The notes beneath the pieces are model-generated. The model had not been told where the DNA came from, did no database searches, and worked only from the letters and a program-made list of their open reading frames with translations. DNA of 64,000 nt from Desulfovibrio sp. GTDB taxonomy: Bacteria > Desulfobacterota > Desulfovibrionia > Desulfovibrionales > Desulfovibrionaceae. The DNA is taken from NCBI GenBank assembly GCA_022839785.1, contig JALHJW010000011.1:1-64000 (forward strand), read 5' to 3'. Numbering within the stretch: position 1 is the stretch's first letter; each line of letters starts with the position of its first letter. A program made the position numbers and the translations under genes. This document shows, piece by piece, positions 53,358 to 61,585 of this stretch.

Positions 53358-53878
53358 GGCCCGTGGAAGGGGGCGTCGAGCCGCCGCTCGTCAACGTTCC
53401 CCCGCTCAACCAGTTCTTCGACCTGTGCCGCGCCATGTCGCTCTGGCCCATGACCTTCGGTCTGGCCTGCTGCGCCATCGAGATGATGGCCGTGGGCATG
53501 GCGCGCTTCGACATCTCGCGCTACGGCGCGGAGGTCTTCCGCCCCTCGCCCCGCCAGTCCGACCTGATGATCGTGGCCGGCACAGTGGCCAAGAAGATGG
53601 CGCCGGCCGTGGTCCGGCTCTACGAGCAGATGCCCTCGCCCAAGTACGTCATGGCCCTGGGCAACTGCGCCATCTCCGGCGGCCCCTTCTCCTTCAAGGG
53701 GCAGTACGGGATCATCGAGGGCGTCGACAAGCTCGTCCCGGTGGACGTCTACGTGCCCGGCTGCCCGCCCCGGCCCGAAGCGCTGCTGGAGGGCCTTTTC
53801 CAGCTCCAGCAGAAACTGACCGGCAAGCGCTTCTGGCCCGCGCCGAAGCTGCCCCCGCTGGAAGGAGAGCAGGCATGA
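53333..53878 (+). CDS. nuoB: NADH-quinone oxidoreductase subunit B
   Basis: 181 residues. The four N2-cluster cysteines are in 'FGLACCAIEMM', 'MALGNCAISGG' and 'VYVPGCPPRPEAL'. N2 is the terminal iron-sulfur cluster that reduces quinone. AAGGAG site before ATG 53333; the stop overlaps the nuoC start (ATGA). Confidence 0.97.
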   Translation: MAAPDQRIRPVEGGVEPPLVNVPPLNQFFDLCRAMSLWPMTFGLACCAIEMMAVGMARFDISRYGAEVFRPSPRQSDLMIVAGTVAKKMAPAVVRLYEQMPSPKYVMALGNCAISGGPFSFKGQYGIIEGVDKLVPVDVYVPGCPPRPEALLEGLFQLQQKLTGKRFWPAPKLPPLEGEQA

Positions 53879-54477
53879 GCGGACGCAACCTTTCCTTCCC
53901 CAAGCTCTGCGCCCTGGGCGGCGACATGGGGCAGATGGGCATCGCCGAGATCCATCACGTGCGGCCCTCGCAGGTGCGCGGCGCGGCCTCGCTGCTCCTG
54001 GACAGGGGCTGGTTCATCGAGACCATCGCCTGCCTCGACCTGCGCGAGGGCATCCTGGTCAACTACTTCTATGCCCACTTCACCGAGCCCGGCCGCATCG
54101 TGGTCCGGACTCTGGTGCAGCGCGAGGAGCCCGAAGTCCCGTCCATCGCGGACATCTTTCAGGGCGCGGAATGGCACGAGCGCGAGGCGGCCGAGATGTC
54201 TGGCGTGCGCTTCCCGGGCAACCCCAATCCGCTCCCGTTGCTGCTCTCCGAGGACGAGGAGAGCCATCCGCTGCAAAAGGCCTTCGAGGACAGAAAGCCC
54301 ATCTCCAACATCGTGGACGAGTTCATCAAAGCCGAGTGCTGGCCCGCCTTCATCTCCCGCGAGGAGATCGAGGCCGAGGCCGAGAAGAGGGCCGAGGAGG
54401 CCGCAGCGGCCAAGGCCGCTGCGGACGCGCCCGCCGCGCCCAAGGCCGCCAAGGCGGCAAAGGAGGCCGAGGCATGA
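53875..54477 (+). CDS. nuoC: NADH-quinone oxidoreductase subunit C
   Basis: 200 residues. The 30-kDa subunit core is seen in 'VRGAASLLLDRGWFIETIAC' and 'VPSIADIFQGAEWHEREAAEM ... G(V)RFPGNP'. A C-terminal tail of about 35 residues is almost pure Ala, Glu and Lys. It is separate from NuoD, unlike in E. coli. ATGA overlaps on both sides. Confidence 0.93.
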   Translation: MSGRNLSFPKLCALGGDMGQMGIAEIHHVRPSQVRGAASLLLDRGWFIETIACLDLREGILVNYFYAHFTEPGRIVVRTLVQREEPEVPSIADIFQGAEWHEREAAEMSGVRFPGNPNPLPLLLSEDEESHPLQKAFEDRKPISNIVDEFIKAECWPAFISREEIEAEAEKRAEEAAAAKAAADAPAAPKAAKAAKEAEA

Positions 54478-55625
54478 GCGTCTTCCCCAAAGGCGACTTC
54501 TACACCCGGCACTTCCAGCCCTCGGGAAAAGAGGAGACGCTGGTGGTGAACATGGGTCCGCAGCATCCGTCCACCCACGGCGTGCTGCGGATCATTGTTG
54601 AACTGGACGGCGAATACATCCTGCGCTGCGAGCCTGTGCTCGGCTACGTGCACCGCATGCACGAGAAGATGGGCGAGAACCGCTCCTGGGTGCAGTACTG
54701 GCCCAATACCGGCCGCGTGGACTACCTGCACGCCCTGGCCTGGAACTGGGCCTACGCGGGCGCGGTGGAGAAGCTGGCCGGGATCGAGGTGCCGGAGCGC
54801 GCCGAGTACATCCGGGTCATCACCTGCGAACTGAACCGCGTCTCCTCCCACCTCCTGTGGTGGGGCGCGTACCTGCTGGACCTGGGCGCGTTCACGCCCA
54901 TCATGTACGCCTTCGATGATCGCGAAGAGATCATGGACATGCTGCAGATGCCCACGGGCTCGCGGCTGACCTACTGCTACTACCGTTTCGGCGGCGTCTC
55001 GGCCGACCTCTCGGACGAATTCCTGAAGCGCCTCTCCAGGTTCATCCCCTACCTGCGCTCGCGGCTGCCCATGTACCGCGACCTTGTCACCGAGAACGTG
55101 ATCCTCAGAAAGCGCGTCGAGGACGTCGGCCACATCGACGAGGACATGTGCCGCCGTTACGGCTGCACCGGCCCGGTGGTGCGCGGCGCGGGCGTGGCCT
55201 ACGACGTGCGCAAGGCGGAACCCTATTCGGTCTATGACCGCTTCGATTTCCGCATCCCGACCTACCCCGAAGCCGACGCCTTCGCGCGCTACATGGTGCG
55301 CATGGACGAGATCGAGGAGTCGCTGAAGATCATCGAACAGGCCATCGCCACCATCCCGGACGGCCCCTATCTCTCCAAGAGCGCGCCCAAGCCCAAGTGG
55401 AGCGCGCCCAAGGGCGAGGCCTGCTTCGCCGTGGAAGGCGCGCGCGGCAAGATCACCTACTACGTGGCTTCGGACGGCGGCCGCACGCCCTACCGGGTCA
55501 AGCTGCGCTCCCCCTCCTACTGCAACCTGTCCTGCTTCGCCGAGGCGGCCAAGGGCGTGATCCTGGCCGACGCGGTCTCCATCCTGGGAAGCCTGGACCT
55601 CGTCATTCCGGAGATCGACAGATGA
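54474..55625 (+). CDS. nuoD: NADH-quinone oxidoreductase subunit D
   Basis: 383 residues, 49-kDa subunit. 'NMGPQHPSTHGVLRIIVELD' near the N-terminus, 'YVHRMHEKMGENRSWVQYWP' and 'CELNRVSSHLLWWGAYLLDL' surround the quinone site; the usual 'YRVKLRSPSYCNLSCF' and 'EIDR' end are present. It is followed with a 4-nt overlap by nuoH, so nuoE, nuoF and nuoG are not in their usual place. Confidence 0.97.
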   Translation: MSVFPKGDFYTRHFQPSGKEETLVVNMGPQHPSTHGVLRIIVELDGEYILRCEPVLGYVHRMHEKMGENRSWVQYWPNTGRVDYLHALAWNWAYAGAVEKLAGIEVPERAEYIRVITCELNRVSSHLLWWGAYLLDLGAFTPIMYAFDDREEIMDMLQMPTGSRLTYCYYRFGGVSADLSDEFLKRLSRFIPYLRSRLPMYRDLVTENVILRKRVEDVGHIDEDMCRRYGCTGPVVRGAGVAYDVRKAEPYSVYDRFDFRIPTYPEADAFARYMVRMDEIEESLKIIEQAIATIPDGPYLSKSAPKPKWSAPKGEACFAVEGARGKITYYVASDGGRTPYRVKLRSPSYCNLSCFAEAAKGVILADAVSILGSLDLVIPEIDR

Positions 55626-56623
55626 ACATCTCCAACTGGACGGCACCCGATCCCTTCGTCACCACTCCGGACATGCTCATCCGGCTGGTGGTGGGCCTCC
55701 TGGCCCTGGCCGCCTTCGTGGGCGCCAACGCCACCATCCTGGTCTACGTCGAGCGAAAGGTCGCCGGCTTCATCCAGCGGCGTCCCGGCCCCTTCGAGGT
55801 GGGCCCTCAGGGCATACTGCAGACCATCGCCGACGCGGCCAAGCTCATCGGCAAGCAGCTCGTCACCCCGCGGGGGTCGGACGGCTTCCTCTTCTGGCTG
55901 GCCCCCATCGTGGGCTTCCTGCCGGTTTTCGTGATGTTCCTGCCCATCCCCTGGGGCGAGTCCACCTACGTCGTGCAGTCGGACGTGGGCGTGCTGCTGA
56001 TCCTCGCCTTCGCGGGCTTCGGCGTGCTCTCGCTGTGCCTGGCGGGCTGGGCCTCGGCCAGCAAGTGGGGCCTGATCGGCGCGGCCCGCGCCGTGGCCCA
56101 GAGCGTGGGCTACGAGATTCCGCTGCTCCTGGCGGTGCTCGCGGTCTGCTTCTCCCACGGCTCCATGGACCTGATGGCCATCGTCAAGGAGCAGGGCGGC
56201 TGGCCCTGGCAGTGGAACGTGGCCACGCAGCCCCTGGCCTTCTTCATCTACTTCGTCTGCGCCCTGGCCGAGACCAACCGCGCGCCCTTCGACCTGCCCG
56301 AGGCGGAGTCGGAACTGACCGCGGGCTTCCACACGGAATACTCGGGCATGGGCTTCGGCCTCTTTTTCCTGGCCGAGTACGCGAACATGATCGTGGTCTG
56401 CTCCATGGCCACGGCGCTCTTCCTGGGCGGCTTCCAGGGCCCGGCCGCGCCCGGCCCCTGGTGGTTCCTGCTCAAGGTCTACGGCCTGCTCCTGGTCATG
56501 ATGTGGATGCGCTGGACGTACCCCCGCGTGCGCTTCGACCAGCTCCTGAACCTGAACTGGAAGTGGCTGCTGCCGCTGGCCACGCTGAACCTTCTGGCCA
56601 CCGCCGTGGCCCTGAAGCTCTAG
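55622..56623 (+). CDS. nuoH: NADH-quinone oxidoreductase subunit H
   Basis: 333 residues, about eight membrane helices. 'YVERKVAGFIQRRPGPFEVG PQG', 'ARAVAQSVGYEIPLLLAVLA' and 'AETNRAPFDLPEAESELTAG' with 'FHTEYSGMGFGLFFLAEYAN' are the subunit H signatures; the acidic E-channel residues are present. It links quinone chemistry to the membrane arm. Confidence 0.97.
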   Translation: MNISNWTAPDPFVTTPDMLIRLVVGLLALAAFVGANATILVYVERKVAGFIQRRPGPFEVGPQGILQTIADAAKLIGKQLVTPRGSDGFLFWLAPIVGFLPVFVMFLPIPWGESTYVVQSDVGVLLILAFAGFGVLSLCLAGWASASKWGLIGAARAVAQSVGYEIPLLLAVLAVCFSHGSMDLMAIVKEQGGWPWQWNVATQPLAFFIYFVCALAETNRAPFDLPEAESELTAGFHTEYSGMGFGLFFLAEYANMIVVCSMATALFLGGFQGPAAPGPWWFLLKVYGLLLVMMWMRWTYPRVRFDQLLNLNWKWLLPLATLNLLATAVALKL

Positions 56624-56633
56624 GGGAGGCGGT

Positions 56634-57206
56634 ATGGGCGTGATCAAGGAATTCGCCGAGGCCCTGAAGGGCCTCAAGAGCCTCATCGTGGGCCTGGGGA
56701 TCACCGGCAAGGAGTTCGCCAAGCCCGGCGTCACGGTGCATTATCCGCGCAAGGTCGTGGCCGACAAGGATCTGGTGACCTATCGCGGCCACATCGAGCT
56801 GGTCGGCTCCAAGAACGACCCGGCCATGCCGCCGTGCATCACCTGCCTGATGTGTCAGAGCGTCTGCCCCTCGGGCTGCATCAAGATCATCAAGCATCCG
56901 CCGCCCAAGAAGGACCCGGCCGCGGACAAGAACGCCCCGCCGGAGGCCTACGCCTCGGGCCTGGAGCCCAAGACCAAGGCCGCGCCGCCGGCCAAGGAGA
57001 AGCCGGTCAAGACGCCCAAGGGATTCATCCTGGACTACAACTACTGCAGCCTCTGCGGGCTGTGCGTGCAGTCCTGCCCGGTGGATTCCCTGCGCTTCTC
57101 CACGGAGTTCTACATCGCCGATCCGAGCAAGAAGGCCTTCGTGTACGACCTGATGGCCCGCCTCAAGGCCCAGGCCGGGACCGCCACAGCCAAGGAGAAG
57201 GAATGA
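56634..57206 (+). CDS. nuoI: NADH-quinone oxidoreductase subunit I
   Basis: 190 residues with two [4Fe-4S] motifs, 'CITCLMCQSVCPSGCIKI' and 'CSLCGLCVQSCPVDSLRF' (N6a and N6b). The stretch between them has a Lys/Ala/Pro-rich insert of about 40 residues, longer than in most NuoI. Carries electrons toward NuoB. Confidence 0.95.
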   Translation: MGVIKEFAEALKGLKSLIVGLGITGKEFAKPGVTVHYPRKVVADKDLVTYRGHIELVGSKNDPAMPPCITCLMCQSVCPSGCIKIIKHPPPKKDPAADKNAPPEAYASGLEPKTKAAPPAKEKPVKTPKGFILDYNYCSLCGLCVQSCPVDSLRFSTEFYIADPSKKAFVYDLMARLKAQAGTATAKEKE

Positions 57207-57718
57207 TGGAAAACGCGGCCAAGGCCCTCTTCGCCTTCTATTGCCTGGCCATCGCGGTCGGGGCCATCGGGGCGGTGCGCGCGGAGAACCTCGTGCGCGC
57301 CCTGGTCGGTCTGATCCTCGCCCTGTTCGGCGTGGCCGGCATGTACCTGTTGCTCGACACGCCCCTCCTGGCGCTCATGCAGCTCCTGATCTACGCGGGC
57401 GCGGTGGTGGTGCTGGTCTTCTTCGCCATCATGCTCACCCGCACCTCGGACGGCTTCGACGAAGCCAGGCCGCGGCCCATGCGCGCCTACCTCTTCGCCC
57501 TGCTGGCCGCGGCCGTCCCGGGGCTTATCCTGGCCTGGACCGTCACCCGCCACCCCGTGCCTTCCGAGGCCAAGCCCGCCGCGGTGGGCGTGGCCCTGCT
57601 CGGCAAGGGCCTCCTGGAGAACTACGTCCTGGCCTTCGAGCTGATCTCCGTGGTCCTGCTCGTGGCCATGTCCGGAGCGGTCGTCCTGGCCTTCAGGCAC
57701 AAGGGAGGCGGCAAATGA
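57203..57718 (+). CDS. nuoJ: NADH-quinone oxidoreductase subunit J
   Basis: 171 residues, five membrane helices; 'AENLVRALVGLILALFGVAG', 'LLIYAGAVVVLVFFAIMLT' are typical of subunit J. Start 57203 overlaps nuoI by 4 nt; the next codon (57206) is also ATG and could be used. Confidence 0.95.
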   Translation: MMENAAKALFAFYCLAIAVGAIGAVRAENLVRALVGLILALFGVAGMYLLLDTPLLALMQLLIYAGAVVVLVFFAIMLTRTSDGFDEARPRPMRAYLFALLAAAVPGLILAWTVTRHPVPSEAKPAAVGVALLGKGLLENYVLAFELISVVLLVAMSGAVVLAFRHKGGGK

Positions 57719-58023
57719 ATCCTCTGGTCCTCTACCAGGCCGTGGCCATCTTCCTGCTCTGCGTGGGACTCTACGGCCTGGCCTACCGCAAGACCTTCGT
57801 CGGCATGCTCATCTGCGTCGAGCTGATGCTCAACGGCGCGGGACTCTCCATCGTGGCCGCGGCGCAGCTCACGGCGGCGGATTCCGCCCTGGGGCAGCTG
57901 GCCGCCCTCCTGGTCATGGGTCTGGCGGCGGCGGAAGCCACCCTGGTCCTGGCCATCCTCATCGTGGTCGCCCGCCGTTTCGGCCGGACCGACCAGGACA
58001 CCGTCGCGGAACTGAGGGGGTAG
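57715..58023 (+). CDS. nuoK: NADH-quinone oxidoreductase subunit K
   Basis: 102 residues, three membrane helices, with the two conserved buried acidic positions in 'GMLICVELMLNGAGL' and 'ALLVMGLAAAEATLVLAILI'. ATGA overlap with nuoJ. Confidence 0.96.
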   Translation: MNPLVLYQAVAIFLLCVGLYGLAYRKTFVGMLICVELMLNGAGLSIVAAAQLTAADSALGQLAALLVMGLAAAEATLVLAILIVVARRFGRTDQDTVAELRG

Positions 58024-58027
58024 GGCC

Positions 58028-59509
58028 GTGCAGATCGAATCGATACGCATCCTCGGACCCTTGTTCATCACCCTGATCGCGCCCTTCCTGATCTATATGC
58101 TCAGGCGCGACGAGAACCAGCGCGAGGCGGTCTCCTTCACGGCCGCTGGCGCGGCCTTCGCCATCGTCTTCTCCCTGGTCCCGGCAGTGCTCGACGGCAC
58201 GATCTGGACCTACACCCTGTTCACGATCCTGCCAGGCGTGACCGTGAAGTTCGTGGTGGACGGGCTCTCCTGCGTCTTCGCGCTCATCGCCACCTTCCTG
58301 TGGATGCTCGTGACCCTCTACAACATCGGCTACATGCGGGGACTGAACGAGCACGCCCAGACGCGCTACTACTTCTGCTTCGCCGTGGCCATCTTCGGCG
58401 CGGTGGGCGTGGCCTTCTCGGGCAACGTCTTCACCCTGTACCTGTTCTACGAGGTGATCACGGTCTTCACCTACCACCTCGTCGCGCACCACCAGGACGA
58501 GGACGCCTACACCGGAGCGCGCAAGTATCTGGTCTACCTGATGGGCACCTCCAAGCTCTTCCTGCTGCCCGCCATGGTCCTGACCTACGTGCTCTGCGGC
58601 ACCCTGGACTTCCACCTGGGCGACGTGGTGACCGGCATGCCCTTCCCCTGGAAGGAGCAGCCCGGCCTCGTGACCCTGACCTACATCCTGTACATCGCGG
58701 GCTTGGCCAAGGCGGCCCTGATGCCCTTCCACAACTGGCTGCCCTCGGCCATGGTCGCGCCCACCCCGGTCTCGGCGCTGCTGCACGCGGTGGCGGTCGT
58801 GAAGGCGGGCGTCTTCTGCGTCGCCCGCGTGGTCCTCTCCGGCTTCGGCCTGACGATCATGGACGGCCTGAACCTCGGACTGCCCACGGCCTACCTCGCG
58901 GCCTTCACCATCGTGGTGGCCTCGATCATCGCCCTGACCAAGGACGACCTGAAGGCCCGGCTGGCCTACTCCACGGTCTCCCAGCTCTCGTACGTGGTCA
59001 TCGGCGTGTGCATGCTCACCCCCATGGCCGTGCAGGGCGGCGTGATGCACATCGCCCACCACGCCTTCTCCAAGATCACCCTCTTCATGGGCGCGGGCGC
59101 CATCTACGTGGCCGCCCACCTCAAGAAGATCAGCCTCATGGACGGCCTGGGACGCCGCATGCCGATCACCTTCACGGCCTTTTCCGTGGCCGCCCTGTCC
59201 ATGATCGGCGTGCCCTTCGTCTGCGGCTTCGTGACCAAGTGGTACTTGGTGAACGGGGCCATCCAGGCCAAACAGGTGGTGCTCGTCATCGCCCTGCTGG
59301 GCTCGACCATCCTCAACGCCTCGTACTTCGGCCCGATCATCTACCGGGCCTTCTTCAAGCCCGCGGCCGAGGGCTCGCATCTGGAGCACTACAGCGAACC
59401 GGCCCCGGCCCTGGTGATCCCACTGGTCATCACCTCGATCATCTCGGTGGTCCTTGGCATCTATCCCGAGGCCTTCCTCGGGTTCGTGCGCACCTTCGGC
59501 GGATACTAG
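58028..59509 (+). CDS. Antiporter-like complex I subunit (MrpD/NuoM-like), extra copy
   Basis: 493 residues, about 14 membrane helices, proton-translocating antiporter-like family. The TM5 Glu is in 'LYLFYEVITVFTYHLVAHHQ', the TM7 Lys in 'GLAKAALMPFHNWLPSAMVA', and a TM8 Lys in 'LLHAVAVVKAGVFCVARVV'. It is closer to MrpD-type proteins than to NuoL, and with the three genes downstream makes four such subunits instead of three. GTG start 5 nt after the nuoK stop. Confidence 0.88.
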   Translation: MQIESIRILGPLFITLIAPFLIYMLRRDENQREAVSFTAAGAAFAIVFSLVPAVLDGTIWTYTLFTILPGVTVKFVVDGLSCVFALIATFLWMLVTLYNIGYMRGLNEHAQTRYYFCFAVAIFGAVGVAFSGNVFTLYLFYEVITVFTYHLVAHHQDEDAYTGARKYLVYLMGTSKLFLLPAMVLTYVLCGTLDFHLGDVVTGMPFPWKEQPGLVTLTYILYIAGLAKAALMPFHNWLPSAMVAPTPVSALLHAVAVVKAGVFCVARVVLSGFGLTIMDGLNLGLPTAYLAAFTIVVASIIALTKDDLKARLAYSTVSQLSYVVIGVCMLTPMAVQGGVMHIAHHAFSKITLFMGAGAIYVAAHLKKISLMDGLGRRMPITFTAFSVAALSMIGVPFVCGFVTKWYLVNGAIQAKQVVLVIALLGSTILNASYFGPIIYRAFFKPAAEGSHLEHYSEPAPALVIPLVITSIISVVLGIYPEAFLGFVRTFGGY

Positions 59510-59525
59510 AAGGGGAGGAAGAACG

Positions 59526-59780
59526 ATGAGCGGATTCGGCAGGCTCGTGGCGCAGCTTCGCGCCATGTCGGGGCTCTGGCGCAGCCTGTTCCTGGCGGGA
59601 CTGGCCGGGCTGGTGGCCCTGAACGTCTTCATCCACCCCCACCATCCGCACGTGGAGGCCGAGACCATGATCGGCTTCTGGCCGGTGTTCGGACTGGGCG
59701 TCGCGGTGGTCCTGGCCTTCGTGGCCAAGGTCGTGCTGGCAAACGTCCTCGACGTCTCGGAGGACTTCTATGACGAGTAG
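59526..59780 (+). CDS. Small membrane protein in the complex I operon
   Basis: 84 residues with two predicted membrane helices (about 19-38 and 49-72) and an acidic end. I do not know the family. It lies between two antiporter-like subunits and overlaps the next gene by 11 nt, so it is likely an accessory subunit or assembly factor. Confidence 0.75.
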   Translation: MSGFGRLVAQLRAMSGLWRSLFLAGLAGLVALNVFIHPHHPHVEAETMIGFWPVFGLGVAVVLAFVAKVVLANVLDVSEDFYDE

Positions 59781-61569
59781 CTTCTACCATCCGACCGCGG
59801 CCTTCATCGCCATGGCCGCGGCCATACCGTTCTTTCCGAACCGCCTCTACCAGGCCTGGCGCTGGATACTTCCGGTGCCCGCCATCCTGGCCATCTGGGC
59901 GGTCTTCACCATGCAGCCGCAGGCCCACGCCTTCATGCACTGGATGGGCTTCACCCTCAACGTGGGCCGGGTGGACGCGCTCTCCCTGGTCTTCGCCAAC
60001 GTCTTCGCCGTGCAGGCGTTGCTGGGCTTCGTCTACGCCCTGCACTACGAGGACAAACGGCAGCACATCTTCGCGGCGCTCTACGTGGGCGGCGCCTTCG
60101 GCTGCGTGTTCGCGGGCGACTACCTGACGCTCTTCGCCTTCTGGGAGCTGCAGAGCATCGCCTCGACCATGATGATCCTCATCAACTCCAAAAACAATTC
60201 CAAGGCCACGCGCGCGGGCTTCGCCTACTTCCTGGTGCACACCTTCGGCGGCCTGCTCATGCTCGGCGGCATGCTCCTGCGCTACAAGGCCCTGGGCACC
60301 TTCGCCTTCACGGCCGTGGAGCCCGCGGCCATGCAGTACTTCGACTGGCTGATCCTCTTCGGCTTCGGCGTCAACGCGGCCTTCATCGGCCTGCACGCCT
60401 GGCTGCCCGACGCCTACCCCGAGGCCACCATCCCGGGCGCGGTGTTCATGAGCGCCTTCACCACCAAGACGGCGGTGTACGTCCTGGCCCGCGCCTTCGC
60501 CGGGGTCGAGTTCCTGGCCTGGATGGGCGTGGCCATGTCGCTTTACGGCGTCATCTACGCGACCATGGAGAACAACGCCCGCCGCATCCTCTCCTACCAC
60601 ATCGTCTCCCAGGTGGGATACATGGTGGCGGGCATCGGCATCGGCACGGCCATGACGATCAACGGCGCATGCGCCCACGCCTACGCCCACATCCTGTACA
60701 AGGGCCTGCTCTTCATGAGCGTGGGCGCGATCCTCTACTCCACGGGCACGGCCAAGCTCACCGAACTGGGCGGCCTGGCGGCGCGCATCCCCTGGGTCAT
60801 GGTCTGCTACCTCGTGGCGGGCCTCTCGATCTCGGGCATGCCGGTCTTCAACGGCTTCGTCTCCAAGACCATGACCATCGCCGGGGCCTTCGCGGACCAC
60901 CGGCCCATCATCGGCATGCTGCTCGAAGTCTCCGCGGTGGGCACGTTCCTCTCCGTGGGCATCAAGCTGCCGTACTTCGCCTTCTTCGGCGGCAAGCCCG
61001 ACGACCTGACGCGGCCCCTGAAGCCGATCCCCTGGAACATGTATCTGGCCATGTTCGGCGGGGCGGCCATGTGCATCGCACAGGGCGTCGCGCCGGAGAT
61101 CCTCTACCGCTACCTGCCGCAACCGGCCATCGCGGCCGAGTACCACGCCTGGAGCGAGTGGAGCGTGCTGCAAGCCCTGATGCTGCTCGGCTTCACCGGC
61201 CTGGCCTTCTACCTCCTGCGCCAGCTCATGAAGCCGCACGCGCAGCGCAACATCGACTTCGAGCTGCTCTACCGGCTCATCGGCCGCGGCGTGCTGGCCC
61301 TGGTCTGCATGCCCATCGCCTGGCTCGATACGATTTGGACCGAGGTCTACAAGATCGTCGGTCTGCGCTCGCTGCTGGGCGGCGGCAGGCTGACGGCCTG
61401 GTTCGACGTCAAGGCCATCGACGGCGTCGTCGACGGCACGGCCTACACCACGCGCAGCGTGGGCGGCAGGACCGCGGCCGGGCAGACGGGACGGCTCGGC
61501 GACTATCTCGGACTGGCGGCAGCCCTGGCCTTCGCGGCCCTGGCCATCGTGTTCTACGCCATACGCTAG
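59770..61569 (+). CDS. NuoL-like antiporter subunit
   Basis: 599 residues. The TM5 Glu is in 'FAFWELQSIASTMMILINSK'. The segment 'NAAFIGLHAWLPDAYPEATI' has Asn-Ala where most family members have the TM7 Lys; 'SAFTTKTAVYVLARAFAG' supplies the TM8 Lys. The C-terminal 120 residues, with 'WFDVKAIDGVVDGTAYTTRS' and 'GQTGRLGDYLGLAAALAFAA', match the end of NuoL, although the core is closer to the antiporter subunit D type. Overlaps the preceding gene by 11 nt. Confidence 0.88.
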   Translation: MTSSFYHPTAAFIAMAAAIPFFPNRLYQAWRWILPVPAILAIWAVFTMQPQAHAFMHWMGFTLNVGRVDALSLVFANVFAVQALLGFVYALHYEDKRQHIFAALYVGGAFGCVFAGDYLTLFAFWELQSIASTMMILINSKNNSKATRAGFAYFLVHTFGGLLMLGGMLLRYKALGTFAFTAVEPAAMQYFDWLILFGFGVNAAFIGLHAWLPDAYPEATIPGAVFMSAFTTKTAVYVLARAFAGVEFLAWMGVAMSLYGVIYATMENNARRILSYHIVSQVGYMVAGIGIGTAMTINGACAHAYAHILYKGLLFMSVGAILYSTGTAKLTELGGLAARIPWVMVCYLVAGLSISGMPVFNGFVSKTMTIAGAFADHRPIIGMLLEVSAVGTFLSVGIKLPYFAFFGGKPDDLTRPLKPIPWNMYLAMFGGAAMCIAQGVAPEILYRYLPQPAIAAEYHAWSEWSVLQALMLLGFTGLAFYLLRQLMKPHAQRNIDFELLYRLIGRGVLALVCMPIAWLDTIWTEVYKIVGLRSLLGGGRLTAWFDVKAIDGVVDGTAYTTRSVGGRTAAGQTGRLGDYLGLAAALAFAALAIVFYAIR

Positions 61570-61585
61570 CGCAAGGGAGCAAGCG

